64,000 nt of DNA from Oxyruncus cristatus (GCA_013399855.1 VXAY01002459.1:310356-374355), one strand, 5' to 3'; shown: positions 1 to 13,353, counted from the first letter of the stretch. Program-made: numbers and translations. Notes: generated by a model from the letters alone, not told the origin.

Positions 1-236
1 TTTTTTCCCTCACAATGCAACACTATTTTCAGTGGCAATAAATGAAATTATTTTTTTCCAGGTCAAATCTGTTTTGCCCATGACAGTAACTGGTAAGTGA
101 TCTCCCCATCCTTATCTCAACCATGAGCTTTTCAGTCTTGTTTTCTCCCCCTCATTCCCATGTAGGAGAGGGGAGGAGGGGCTGAGCAGGCCCCAAGAGG
201 GGCTGGCAGTGTGGCAGCCAGCCAAGGTTAACCACA
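1..236 (+). mobile_element. 3' end of an avian ERV long terminal repeat (truncated by window edge)
   Basis: The segment reads as the R-U5 end of an avian endogenous retrovirus LTR. In order it shows an AATAAA signal (37-42), a stretch around 70-85 containing TCTGTTTTGCCCATGACAGT, then AGTGATCTCCCCATCCTTAT, and it ends in ACCACA at 236. The same blocks appear in reverse complement at 13354-14173, 32916-33146 and 50236-50818, so this is one family in several copies. The polyadenylation signal is intact here, unlike in the other three copies. Whether this is a solo LTR or the edge of a longer provirus cannot be seen, because the 5' part lies outside the window. The family assignment is from recall of avian repeats; the exact subfamily name is not known. 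Confidence 0.72.
37..42 (+). promoter_or_regulatory. LTR polyadenylation signal AATAAA
   Basis: A perfect AATAAA lies in the LTR at the position where this family carries its poly(A) signal, just upstream of the conserved GTTTTGCCC block. It would act on transcripts started in this LTR or reading into it. Use is not shown by the sequence. Confidence 0.5.
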
Positions 237-3200
237 ATAAACAGCAGAAATGATTAATGTAGATGCAGAAATGGTTTCAAAGTATAGTCTTATGTACACA
301 TATGAGATAGTTCAGAGATATTTTGTATATAAGTAGGATAATTAGTAGAGGTGGATGGTGCATGTGCTAGTGCGTCTTATAGAACTATTATCAGCTGGAG
401 AATAAAAAGGCAGTTTACAATCTAGTTAAAGATGCTGCTGTCAGCAATGGAGTCACTCATCTCCACCAAATGGTGAATGTATATTAGACTCATTGCTGTG
501 CCAAGATGTCAGTAAAGTGGTTTCTCTTTTCAACCAGTGCTCTGTCCTTGAGAGTCTGTGCAGTGAAACTGTTATCTACAGCACTAAAGGAGCTTATGGA
601 AGCATAACTGTTTTTCCTAATCACCATCTGAGGTTAAAATAATCAGTTCTGTCAATGTTTAGCAGAGTGAAACTGAAATTTAAGACAGAACCTAAAAGCT
701 TAACTATAATAAACAATTTTCTCAAATTGTAGTGATTTATGACCTAAAAATCCCTACTGTATAGTGAATTAATATAATTTTTGGATATTGACAGGAAAAT
801 ATTTCTGCATTTCTCTTGAAATTTGCTTAAAAATAGAGCAAGATTTTCTTATAATGCAGCTTTTTAAGGTTTAGAATTAAGAACACAGATGTAAAAGTCT
901 TTGAGAGCAAAGACTCATTATTTTATGGTATATTCCAAAGAAAGAGTCTTCCTACTAATTCTATATTCTGAAGTATTCTTCTAGTATTAGCAGCAGTATA
1001 ATAAAAAGCAAGATCCAATTTGAAGAAGCACAAAGGTTTTGCAGTTTTTTGATGAAAAGCTGTAGTAGTAGAGGATATAGAGAAATAATTATATGGTGTG
1101 ATAATATAAAGACTGAAGGTTTGTGTGTCTTCATATAACTACTGAGTATGAGAGCCGATGTTTGTTAATTAAAGACTTTTCTATTTCCACTAGATGGCTG
1201 CTTCTGAAAGACTAGCTTCTTAGCATAAAATTAATTAACCTTCAGAAGACAGTCCGAGGTACTTCAGTGACCCAACTGCTGCCAAGAAAAATAAATCACA
1301 TTACAGGATCTTTCACAAATCTTTTAAAGGCCTTCTGCTGTATGTGTGGTGAGAGTGTATAAAATATTAGATACCTTTTTCTTTTACATTATCTGCTGGA
1401 AGAACACAGAAGGCAATTATTTCTGCCCTATATATCAGAACACTGTCTCTTCTAACATTTCAAGAGGCATTGGGACATTACGAGGAAACATGTAGAGGAG
1501 ATAGTATCAGTTTCACTCTCCTTGCTTCTTATCCTATACATCTACTGGTCAAGTCTCTGACCCCATTCCCCCTCCCGCCAAAATAATTAAAATGCAGGCA
1601 CTAAATAACAGCAGCTATTGAAGCAGACCTGTTTTTAATTCATATCTGAAAACTATCATAACTTTGCTCTAGATTTCAAGTAATTTGGCAATACGTTTTT
1701 GAAGGCAAGGGAAAGATGAATCTTAACATGGTACCAAAGCTGAAAGAAAGGCAGAGATTTCACATCTAAATCCTTCCTGCCTTTTGACAAAGAACTTTAT
1801 AGATGGTTAAACACCTAACCTTACCAATAAACCTATTGAAATGTCCTTTTAGACTCTGATTTGATTTGGATAGCCTTACTGAATTGATTTAGTACTGAAC
1901 TATTTTTTCAAACAATAGAACTTATCATGGCTCATCACATGAAGTTACACAGTGGTCTCAGTTGCATGCATCAGATTTTTATCATATACTTGGGACTACT
2001 ACAGGGGCTTCAAGTGTGGCTAAGAGTGCATTGAAGCCACATAGGCAGAATATTGAACTGAGAATCACATCATGAGCTTCCCTGCAGCCTCTGTGCTATA
2101 TTTTCTCTCTTTTATTCTGGCTCTCTGATTTTAGTTTTCCCATCTGTAAGCTGAAAGTAACAGTGTTGCTCCTCCTAAAACAAGTGTTAAGATCAGAAGA
2201 TTTAAAGTAGACTTTATTATTGCACTAGATGTGTTATATATAGAAAATCACATGCTTATATGAAGGAAAAGATGTTTCCATCTGCATTGCACTTAACATT
2301 GTCATGCTCCAGCTCTACATCTGCTGCTGGCAGATATTTGCCAGGCTTTCTAAGACGTTGCTGCTTAAGCTCATGCGCAAGAGAAGTGGAAAGTGGAGAA
2401 TGATGGGATTTGATAAAGTCTTAAGTGCCAAGGCAAGTTCTTTTTTGTCTAGTGCCAAGACTAATAAACCACTTAGCAGTAGCTCCCTCCCGCAATCTTA
2501 AAAAATTATGAGACTATTTCAACATTCCTTATTATAAGAGAAAGACATATTTGCTTGTTCTGTCCTTGCTACATTTTCTTTCTAATGGAAATGTCTAATG
2601 CTTTTTTGATAAAGTTAACTGATTTAACTATGATGAATTTTATGATCAGGATGCCCATATAACCCTTTCCTTCCTAAAGCACTGTAATTTCTCCCCACCA
2701 CAAACAGCGAATTCTGCATCTGTCTTTCAAGAATCCACTGATACCATGGCTCAGAGATCAGAGGCATTTGCTATATTTTGAGCAGGAGAAGTGAAAAAGT
2801 CTGGGTAACAGGGCCGTGCAAGATAAGAAATGTAGACAGATCTGTAGAGATAATCAGTCCCTCGAAAAATTCAAAGTGGAAATTCAATGAAATGGACAGG
2901 TTTAAAAGCCTGATGCGAAAATATGGAAAAGTATTAGCATTAAGGGATCTGTAGGACAGCAAGCTGGCAACACTGAGAGCTTCTTCCTGCCTGGATGGTG
3001 CCTGCCTGGCCAGCAAAGGCTCTTCAGATGTTTTACTGGGGTCTTGAGCCCATTGCTGCAGCCTGGTAGTTTCTTAACTCCTTGTGATCTTGTGTGTGCA
3101 GTAGGCAACACAAAATTGCTTTATGACTTTATTTATTTTATTGTGTATGTCCTTGTGTGTATATGTAAATGCACAAATACAAACACATATGTCTGTTTCT

Positions 3201-6200
3201 ACATATCTGTAGATACTCTATTTGCAAAGACTCTTCCTGCTCATCTAAAAGAGCACCAATTACGGTGAACCCAAAAGAGAGAGAAACACCAGTAAAAATT
3301 TAAAATATTTTTAAAAGAAAATATAAATTTAAGAGGTCACACGGTCTCTTTTTCAGTATTACAGGGTAGAAAATTTAAAGCCATTCATATAAAATAACAT
3401 CTATACAAGTAGGTAAATGCTGTGCTCTTCACCTCCCCTGCAGAGAGTTATTGAAACCCTAGGACAGTTTTAAATAAACATAATTAATAGTTCTCCATTT
3501 ATTCTCAGTCACTGTGACATCCAAGAATTTCAATATGAAAGGCTGACTTTGCTGAAGGATAATGCTGGGCATTCTAAGTCATCCATTAGGATGCAAACCT
3601 GAATGCTACCTATTGCTAAAATATAGTCCATTTGCATACAAAAAAAAAAAGGGAGTCAAACAAACAAGAATACTGCTTCTGGAATCTAAAGTATTTGAGA
3701 CATAAACCTGGCTTAAAGCCAGGAAAATTACCTATTTGGGGAAAAAAAAAAAAAGGACATAACTTTCTTATTTTGAAAGTTGTTTGTAGTGAAATGAATG
3801 TCAAGTCCTTCACAGTATCAGGTCAATCATATGAACATAATTTATTTAATAAATTTTGCTTCATTATGCAAATCAGAATTAAAATCCAAACCAAAACAAA
3901 CAAACCACAACATAGTTGGAGACTTAGTAGTGATTTATCTGTATTTTGAGGATCTTCAGGAGCCACCTAGAGCCAAAAGAGTTTACAATGCTCAAATCAC
4001 CCCAACTCTTTTCTCTTACAAGTTATTCAAGTCCTAAATTAAGTATAACAATAAGATGTGAAGATAACCGAAGCCTTCATACAAGCAGGATCTAAAACTC
4101 CAGTCTCCTTTACAGGCCTCCTTAAGACAAAAATTAATTAGCAAATCCCTATTCCTTAAATATCTCCCTAGATTTTTCTGATGTCAACCCAACTGAGCAC
4201 TCCAGCCATCACTTCCTGGGTTGTAATTCATTCATGGGCAGAAGTATCTCACCTGTAGATGTCGAACTACTGAATTTTCTGTCATTGTTTTAAACATCTT
4301 AGAATGATCTGACATCTTCAGTTGAGGAAAAAGATGGTTTCCAAAGAAGCAACTACACTACTCTTAAAGCAGTTGAAATCAGCTCCTTCTGGAGTTTGCA
4401 AGTGAGAGGAAAATGTCATAGTGGCATTCCACATCTACACATTTATACAAAGCTATTAATAGACTGCGAGAGCTGTAAAAACAAGGACTCTGAAGTAGAA
4501 AATGTCAGAGCTAAATTTATTCTCTATGACCTTAATTCATTCTTTTTCATGGCATGTTCATTACAATAAAGCATCTAATTACATAATCATGTAATACCTT
4601 TGGGGTTCCTCATGAAATCTGCACAGGTTACTCGAGAAATAATTTGCAATGATAATAAAACAGAGGAGGAAAAAAAGACTCTTGTCACACATCATTCAGA
4701 GAAAGCACCTCTAAAACAAAAGGTGTGTTCCTAAATTAACTAGCTAAAGTAAGTATGGTAAGTATATTTGTTCTGCTGGAATGATGTGACTGTGTTTTGT
4801 ATAAATACATTCCTTTTAATTACTTAATTAAAAAAAAAAAAGTGAAAAATTTTGTTTTACTCAAATATTTCCAGCCTTATATCATGGTCAGACATGCACT
4901 TAGATATATCTTTGCTAAACTTTAAAAGGATGGTCCAGGGTTCTGCAAGTGCTTCAAAATCCAGTCATGGGGTTCTCCACTCCCCTAAGCATTAAAAATC
5001 CTACTCCAGGCTACCTCCCATTTATGCCAACAAGTAACAGTCCTTAATTCCAAAATTCAGCATAAAATATGCAAAAGACAGAAAACAACATCCTTCTTTG
5101 CAACATGGGACATATTGAAACCAAAACTTGGGTTCTTTTCCTCTGTAGCTGTTTGAAATGCTGTGTATATCTAATCCCACAGTCAGTGACTCAGTTCTGT
5201 TCCTCCACTGTGAGATAGCTCTTACAGAAAAGAAAACCTTTCTTGTCCCAGTCAGAATACACATTAATTTCAGCAGTTTCCAAAGGGATCCATATGACTC
5301 TTACTCCCTTATCTGGTCCCCAGAGTAGTGATCCTTAATTCTGGAGCTCTACATTCCTCCAGGTACATCACAAATGTCCTCTTTATAAATGCTAACAACC
5401 CTAAGGATGATAATGTGATCTAGTGAACTTGTTATGCTATTACTCAATTGATTGCTTACCTAAAATTAAAACCATAGAAATGATGAGTGTCTCTGAGTGT
5501 AAAAATTTCCTGTGACTGGTTAATTTTTTGTTAATAAGTTTAGGTACAATCATAATTAATGCATGTACATAGATAGGATTGGTATGAGGAAATTTAACCC
5601 AGCTCTTGACAGACCTTGACTAAGATGTCCGGAAACTACAGTGCAACTGAACTCCACATTTATTTTTAACTACTATGCAGTCAAAAAATAATTTAAAGGC
5701 TAATTTATATAGTGGATATTTTAGCAAAAGAAAATAATTTCTGGAAGAAAGGAACTACAGAGATTGAGAAGGAAACAAGCTAAACTGTATAGTTATAAAC
5801 TAAAACCTGATTAGCTATTCTTTACAAGGTCGTCTTCTGCCACGGTTATTTCATATGAGTAGAGTTTGGAAACCCTATTCACTGGTAGCATATATACCCC
5901 TTTTAGAATTTCCAAATATACTTGTTTGCTTTTTGGCCACAAGTGGTCAGACTAAGGTTTCCAAACCCAGTAACCAAGCTCACTGAGTGTTTCCAGTGAT
6001 TTTTTTTTTTTAATGAGACATGATAACACAAACTTCTCATCAGAAGTTAGAAGGTGCAAATTCTAAATTGTTCTCATATACTTAGTAATAAGCAGTCTTG
6101 TCTTGGGTTTTATATTGGCATTAACCTTTACAGCTTTTTTTTTTAAAAAAAAAAAAAAAAAAATTCTTCCTTTGATACTTTTGAAAACACAGCAAAGTAA

Positions 6201-6641
6201 ATGCCCTACACTTATGTGGCCACATAGTGAAGGAAATGAGGGGGAAAAAAGAAGTATATTTAATGAAAAACTATTATCCAAAAGTAGATAAAAAGTGTAC
6301 AATTTGACAGAATTCTTTAAAATTTAAATAATGTTCTCCTGGAGTCAGAAATCGTAAAGGAGTGGCATGTGACTTACCAATTTACAGATCAATACAAGGT
6401 CTCCCTGAAACATCAGAGACTTTCTTCAAAGACCTTTTTCAGGCAATGAAAAGAGAATGTCCTTTTGCACTTGTCTAAAGGGGCTTTAAAACTAGCAAAC
6501 ACTTCTTTATATTAATTGATTTTTACTTCAGTAATGGTTACTTTCAAGTAATGTACTCATATCTTAAACTTAATCAGCTTTTCCCTCAACCTTGATCTCT
6601 TGATCTTCAGAAATCTTAACTTTTGGCTGGTAAAACTTATT
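237..6641. other. AT-rich single-copy DNA, no gene seen
   Basis: No coding exon, RNA gene or recognisable transposon is visible here. Open frames are short and look random. Homopolymer tracts are present: poly-A near 3641-3650, 3741-3753 and 4830-4841, poly-T near 6001-6012, and a T10-A19 junction at 6135-6163. Nothing suggests promoters or exons. Confidence 0.6.
6135..6163. repeat. T10/A19 homopolymer junction
   Basis: Ten T are followed directly by nineteen A. The A tract could be the tail of a retroposed sequence, but no recognisable element precedes it. It is best read as low-complexity DNA. Confidence 0.7.
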
Positions 6642-7024
6642 TTGTTCAGTCTGGTGAGGAGGAGACTGAGGGGAGACCTCATTGCAGTTACAGCTTCTTC
6701 AGAAGGGGAAGAGGAGGAGCAGACACTGATGTCTTCTCTTTAGTGGCTGGTGACAGGACCCAAGGGAACGGCCTGAAGTTGTGTCAGAGGAGGTTTAGGT
6801 TGGATATTAGAAAGAGATTCTTCACCCAGAGTGTGTTTGGGCACCGAAACAGGCTCCCTGGGGAAGCAGTCAGCACCAAACCTGACAGAGTTCCAGAAGC
6901 ATTTGGAAGATACTCTCAGGCACAGGGTGTGACTCTTGGGGATGGTCCTGTGCAGGGCTAATGGCTGGCATCGATGATCCTTGTGTGTCCCTTCCAACTC
7001 GCGTATTATGTGATTCTGTGATTT
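6642..7024 (+). mobile_element. CR1 LINE, 5'-truncated, plus strand
   Basis: This is the 3' end of a CR1 non-LTR retrotransposon. It opens with the coding tail of ORF2 (TTGTTCAGTCTGGTGAGGAG, then GGGGAGACCTCATTGC) and continues through GGTTGGATATTAGAAAGAGA. It ends in the typical CR1 3' terminus, CCCTTCCAACT and then TGATTCTGTGATTT. The region before the tail (CTTGGGGATGGTCCTGTGCA) differs from the other copies in the window, so it is a distinct subfamily. Like most CR1 copies it is strongly 5'-truncated and contains frameshifts and stops. It is a dead copy. Confidence 0.9.
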
Positions 7025-7297
7025 TATTTTCTACCAATTTCTGACTCATATTTCCTACAATAATGTCTCATTCGCCACACTAAACTTTAACAACCCTCTG
7101 CAAAGAAAAGAACATTTCGTAAGAAATCAAATACTGTATTTCATTGTCAGATGCATCAGCAAAATTGAAACTAATCAAATATTTCAGAAGATTTTTTGTT
7201 TTATTTAGTCTTTTGCACCTACTTCATCTACTTGACGTACATAGGGATGGGGTCCCAGCCCCAGTTGCAGTATCTGTGGTATCGCAGTTAAAAGGCA

Positions 7298-7802
7298 CGG
7301 TGAGGCACCTGGAATCCTGTGTCCACTTTTGGTCCCCTCACTACAAGAAGGACATTGAGGGGCTGGAGTTTGTCCAGAGAAGAACAATGGAACTGGGGAG
7401 GGGACCAGAGCACAAGTCCGATGAGGAGCAGCTGAGGGAGCTGGGGATGTTCAGCCTGGAGAAAAAGACATTCAGGGGAGACCTTATCGCTCTCTGCAAC
7501 TCCCTGAAAGCAGGTTGTAGCCAGGTGGGGTCTCATGTCCCAAGTAACAAGCGATCTCGAGATGTGCCGGGGTAGGTTTAAATTGGATATTAGAAAAAAT
7601 TTCTTCACTGAAAATGTTCTCAAGCACTGGAACAGGCTGCCCAGGGCAGTGACAGAGTCACCATCCAAGTAGGTATTTAAAAGATGTGGAGGTGTAGACT
7701 CAGGGACGTGGTTGAGTGGTGAACACGGCGGTGGCAGGTTGAAGGTTACACCTGGTGATCTTAGGGGTCTTTTCCAACCTCTACAATTCAGTGATCCTAT
7801 GA
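7298..7802 (+). mobile_element. CR1 LINE, 5'-truncated, plus strand
   Basis: A second CR1 lies head to tail with the previous one, separated by about 270 bases. It carries the last part of ORF2 and the 3' UTR, ending in TTTTCCAACCTCTACAATTC and GTGATCCTATGA. The 3' UTR contains the GACGTGGTTGAGTGGTGAAC block typical of a different CR1 subfamily from 6642-7024. The ORF2 frame is open for about 90 codons (see 7299-7575) and then shifts. The two copies are probably independent insertions of different age. Confidence 0.9.
7299..7575 (+). pseudogene. Remnant of CR1 ORF2 (C-terminal end of the reverse-transcriptase protein)
   Basis: The plus frame encodes a stretch matching the conserved C-terminal tail of CR1 ORF2. 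Recognisable pieces in order are [57 protein letters not shown] and LKAGCSQVG. The full CR1 ORF2 encodes an endonuclease and a reverse transcriptase; neither catalytic domain is present here. After about position 7540 the frame no longer follows the family. The next family segment ([12 protein letters not shown], near 7585-7610) is in another frame, so at least one frameshift separates them. The open frame extends upstream to 7144, but that part is not CR1 and is chance. Confidence 0.85.
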
Positions 7803-10800
7803 ATGCAAGATTGCTCTTTTCTTGCCATCTGAAAAATGCCTAAATGGTGCTGTTATCTCTGCGTCTTTTCTGAACTACTTCAAACCCCAGTGAAATAGCA
7901 CTAGACAGATATTTGGTCCCTCCACAATTTCATTATTATTTACACATTTCCCAGTGACTCTGTTCTTTCCTTGCATTTAATGGCCATAAATCTGACTGGT
8001 TCTGTAGTGCCAGCTCATGACTTCAGTTGTTGTTCAAAAAGCTGTCTTTTTTTGTGGACAATGTAACTAGACGCTCAGAATCACAGTTGTCAACAGTTAT
8101 CTATTGGAAATGTTGACTGCCACAGTGAGATAAAAGAGCCATAATTCAATTTGATCAAAGTGCCTTAAACAACTACATACAGTGGTGAGGTTCTATGAAA
8201 TATTGATCAGTTCTTTCAAGTAATTCTGAAATAACCCACTTAAAACCTTAAAGACATACAGAGATTTCCTATCTTAATTGTCTAAAACTGCTAAAACTCC
8301 TGGGTTTTTTTGTTAATAACTGAATGGATTCAACAATGTTTATGAAAAAAATTATCTTAACATTTTTGATACCTAAATAACAAGCCATTTAATTTATTCC
8401 CAAGATTAAAAAGACACTTGAAATAGTTTTAGGTTAATTGGGTAGCCTTTACTTGTTTTGAAAACATATTTTTTTTCTTCTGAATATAATGAATATTTTA
8501 AAAATTACTGATTCACCTTTCCATAAAAAATACAGCTCTTTTTATTTCTGATTTTCAGGGAAGGGATGACACCAACATATGAACTGAGGTCCCTTTTATT
8601 CCAAGATTACACTTTCTCCCCATGAAACACAAATATTTACTTCTACTGGAATAACTTCTCTCTTCCTCACCTCTATTTTTAATGGATTATTCCTTAAAAA
8701 AAGATTCTTTCCATATAGAACATCTCCCTGAAAATTATGATTTTACTCAAAGTTAAATTTCATTTTCATCAATCAAATCATTTTTTTTTTTGTTCCCACT
8801 CTCTAGCACTTTCTGTATCTTTACCTGTAATTCCAAGTTTAAAGCCCAGCGTGCCACAGGAGTAATGGAAACAATTTCACCTACTACCTTTATAAAGAGT
8901 ATTGTTTGCTTAGCTATGTACCGTACAGTTCTGTATCGATGCACCTCAGCACACAGTATTGACATTGAACATCATTTGGGAGTACATGACACCATTTTGG
9001 GATTGTTTGTACACTCCAGAGCAGTTATGCTGGATTTTAGGAGGCTGTAAACTTTGTACATTTTTTCCCTTTAAGCTGTAGCATAAGATCATGAACAGTG
9101 AAAATCAGCTCATCACTGATGCTCACTGGGCCACTAATGTCTTTCCTCCTCTGCAGCCCTTGGTGCCCACCTGGAACTGGTACCAGGGCTTATTTTATTA
9201 ATATATTAGATTTTATTAATATTTTTATATCCCATCTGTCACCTTAGCTTCCCACTCTTATATTCTTGGTGTGCTCTAAGCTACACTCTTAGTTATGGGG
9301 ATGACTAAAAGTTGGATGAAGCTGATGAGGCAAACACTACCTGATTTATTTACTCTTTGTTTTTCCATCATACTCATATGGAAAATAATATTAAACCCTC
9401 TGCTGCATGGAAATGACCCTTTTTTGTTGAATAATACTAAAATGGACCAAATATCCCAGCCTTTCTACTGAGTAGCTCCATAACTCTGGGATAGTCACAC
9501 AGTACAAGCAGTCACCATAAAACTCCACGAGAAACACTCATTCTAGTTTATGAGGAGATTTGATGGAGGATGATATCGGAAATAAAAAAAAAAAGAAAAA
9601 AGATGGATACAGGAGTTGTACATGCCAACAATATCAGGTTAGAACATTTAATACATCAAAATGCTTTATGGGGTGGTCAAGAATTCATTATTCACAATTT
9701 AAACATTTAAAATGCGGGATTAAGACAGGAAATTATTGTTTGATGAATTACCTTGCATCTCCTTGTTGCGCGACCCTTTTTGTGTAAAATATTTGCTTAC
9801 TACTGGCTACAGCTAGAGATAGGGCAGATAATTTAGAAGATAGATCTTATTCAGTAAAGCAAATATTTTTTTTATAATGACTAGCACACTATTTTGGGTT
9901 TCTGAGATAAACATCTTAAGTACAAAAATTTTCTGGTTTTTTTTTTTCCTTGGAAAGGATTTCCATCACACACAAAATTTAAGGTAATTTTAATCCAACT
10001 GATTGCAGGGTAGCTTCTCTTGATAATGATGTGAATAAGTATTTTAAGACTATGACTGCCAATCTTAGATCATGTATCTTCTGTGGTGCTGTGTCAGTTG
10101 TGCCACATTTGTATCAACGAGGAGGGACGTTATCCTTTCTCTTACATCCATGTAAACTTGTTATGTGGTAAGTGAAAGGAAAGCACTGAGAAATAGACGC
10201 CTAAAATTTTGAGACAGAATAACTTGGAGACTGTAACTACTCCTATAAAGCCAAGCCAAAAGTTGACTGTACTGAAGCTGAAAGGGAACTGATTTCATCT
10301 CCTGTGCAAATCAGAATCTGTGAAATGTCCTCTCACATTAACACTGTCAGGGCTCTTTCACTAGCATAGGAAATAACAGGAGCAGGTTTGTTGTGCAAAT
10401 TCCCCTTGTACTCCTTTGAGTACTGACACGTGCAGTTCTTAGGTCTAGGTATCATTGCCAGGTAGATGGCTAAAGGGGAAAGACAGAGATGTTTTGGGGA
10501 TTCTTACTTGACAGGGAGTAATCCGTCTTATTTAGCACTGGAAACAACAAAAATTGAATTTGTTTCAGCTAAAGAAAAACAGTCAAAACTTTTACCTAAG
10601 AAAGGAAGACTTTATAGCATTGGTGCATTATCTCTGATTGCTTTGGAGACAGGTCTCAGTTTTGGATTATAATTATCATCTAATAACTAATTATTATTAA
10701 TTATTGCTGTTAATTATATTAATTATTAATGATTAATTATTGTAATGATTGTCTAAGTTTATGCAGCTTGCAAATTTTCACTGTTCCTCTGAGAAAAAGA

Positions 10801-12879
10801 TTAGTTTTGTCTCCATCTGGAAACCTACTTTCAACCTGTGTGCCCTAAGGGCTTTACAGAGATCTGGAGTTAGCCAGAGCTTGGAGGTGGATATGCCTAA
10901 CCTGTCTTCTATTCAAAATTCTCCAGACAATAATGAAGGTGATTAATGAAGTTACCTCTTGACCCTCTCCTCCCAAAAAAAACCCAGCCTAAAATCCTAC
11001 ACAATAAGAGGCAGAGGTTCTATCAGACTTGACACTAAAAAGACTTGATTTTTTAAAATAAACCTAGTTAAAAGTGATTAGGAGAGGCAGAGTGGAATTG
11101 ATTAAAAAATTAAAAAGTCACACATAACTCTGCTTGCTCACCATTCTTTGAAAGTGGTTCTTGGTCCCCCTAATCTAAGACTGTAAATTGTAACAAACTC
11201 CCCATAATTTCCAACAAGTTTTTTTGCAGTTAACTCTAATGCCTGCCCAGCTGCTCTCTCCTTTTCTCAGCCAAGTATCCTGATCCTTCAGGCTCCCACT
11301 GCAGTTTTCTGTCTCTTCTGCCTCCTGTATCTTACTTTCTGTGAAATCTTGTCTCCCCTCAGCATGGCAAGTAGGTCCTTGAGGAAAGCACGTTCTCAGC
11401 CATGTGAAAAACATGACTTTCAGCATGCTATGAAAAAGCAACATTACTTTTTTTTTTTTATTTTTTTTCATTTTTAATCAGATCATCCATAGCCCACGAC
11501 ATTGCACCATATCTCTGGAAAAAAAAACAAACTTTATCCAATAATTTACCATAATCATGCTTAGCTCACACATGGCATATTTAGTGAGACAGTTACAGCA
11601 GACTGTGTGTGTGATTTCATAGTGCACAGAGGTTTCATATTGATCCACTCCCTTAATGGAACAAAACATAAAAACAGAGCAAATAAAATGCATGATTTCT
11701 GTCTCTATCACAGTGTACTATCCTGGAAACATATCTAAGTGTTTATGTCTATCCAGTCTTCTATAAGGTAACAAAAAAACGTGTATGACTGTGTTATATG
11801 AAAAGGTCCATGCAATTCTTTAATGCAAGAGTTAGATTTGAATAACCTTTATTTAAATATGTATATGGAGCTGAGTAATTGAGATTGCTTTTACTGACTG
11901 TAAAAAAAAAAAAAGGTCCTTCCCTGTATTAGAGCTCTTAAAGCTGAGGGCCAAGCCTTTAAAGCAAACAGAGAATAGCAAGACCAGAATGCCAAAGTTA
12001 AGTGGAAGAAGTTAGTTGTAAATTGATCAGTTTAACCTGGCACGGGTAAGATTTGTCATCCCCAGTAGTAATGACTATGAAATATCTTGTTCACAGAGTA
12101 TAGAAGATTGAGCCATATTTCCAACCTTTCTTTCTCTCTTGCTAACACAATATTATTATCTTGCATCATTTTGAGAAGTCACAAGTAAAAATTGCATTAA
12201 TTTAATCTGAACAAGAAGAGACCTCCATCACTTCATGATTAAAAGATATAGGAGCTGTTAATTTTAATTTTCAAAGGTTCTCATTCATCTAATATTTATT
12301 CAATTTTCAGAAAAATAGCAATAAACACATTGTCTAATGATCAAAGAAATGCAAATTCTTATGTTAATATGAGAAAACACTATATTAAAACATAATTGCA
12401 ATATAACATGAAATATGCAACATTACCAGTTTACCACTTCATATATCAGAAGCTCTTGTATATTTATATATAAATTGTTTTGGAAGAGTAGTTTAGTGAG
12501 CTCTTTATTTCTATTTGTTTATCCTAAAAAGAAAGCAACTGACTTTTGCATCACATATAATTTGTGGCTTTACATAGGATAGTGTCTTTTTGCAGTCAAA
12601 CTCTATTACCCCAAACACATTATGAGTAAAATTTCACTACCATTTGTTATTTATAGAAAATTCTGTGTATCATTTGCTAATATATCAAGTTGGGATAGCA
12701 ACAGCTTTGTGTTCATGCACACACACATAGTTACATACTTGTTACTGACATTTACTGCATTACTGAAATAACTCAATATTATAACTTGTAGAATTAAATG
12801 ATATATTTTATGTAAGTTATGAATATCTCATCTAGACAAAATGTACTTAATTTCTGTTTAGGCAGCAGAGGTTTGGTCA
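7803..12879. other. AT-rich single-copy DNA, no gene seen
   Basis: No gene or transposon is recognised. Short homopolymers occur (near 8783-8792, 9582-9593, 11450-11468, 11903-11914). A very AT-rich patch lies at 10668-10750. The stretch 8805-9055 is repeat-free and of ordinary complexity and could be a conserved noncoding element, but nothing in the sequence proves this. Confidence 0.55.
10668..10750. repeat. AT-rich low-complexity patch dense in ATTA/TAAT
   Basis: About 80 bases are almost entirely A and T, with many ATTA/TAAT cores and repeated TTAATTATT-like words. It is most simply low-complexity DNA. ATTA is also the core site of homeodomain proteins, but motif density alone does not show a regulatory site. 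Confidence 0.65.
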
Positions 12880-13353
12880 TTTTTTTCTATGGTGGAGAGA
12901 GAGGTGCTATATGAAATGAGATCAGGTACAGGATACAAGAACAATGGCATTAGGTGAAGAAGGTGCAAGAAGAGGCAAACAGACTATGCACCATCAGGAT
13001 AGCTGAGCAAGACTGATTGTCTTTGGAAAGACTGTGCAGAGCCAAGACCCTGAGGCTCCTAGTTTAAGGGAAGATCAAGAAAATACTTGAGGTGATCAGT
13101 GGATAGAGATGCCCATAAAAAGAAAAGCTGGCAACTTGTGACTTCTGTCAAGTGAAGGAAGACTGCTTCCCTGCCAGCTGCAGATGTGTAGCTTGAGGGT
13201 GGATGTAGTGCCCTGGGGGCCAGAGCCAAGTGCCTGTGTGGAAAGGAAAACTGGGAGATAGCTGTCAGGAGCTGCTACCTGTAAGGATGGAAACACCCAC
13301 CCCATGGGCTCTAACTTGCATGTCTCAGGAAGCTTGTTTCTTGCTGGGTGCTC
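12880..13353. other. Unclassified G+C-richer block next to an LTR
   Basis: This block is visibly richer in G+C than the DNA before it and directly abuts the minus-strand LTR at 13354. Segments such as GGTGGATGTAGTGCCCTGGG near 13199 and CCACCCCATGGGCTCTAACT near 13297 look like decayed transposon or old coding sequence. No open frame gives a recognisable protein. For a minus-strand provirus this side would be internal sequence if the LTR were the 5' one, but no primer-binding site is evident beside the LTR. I cannot assign a family. Confidence 0.3.
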
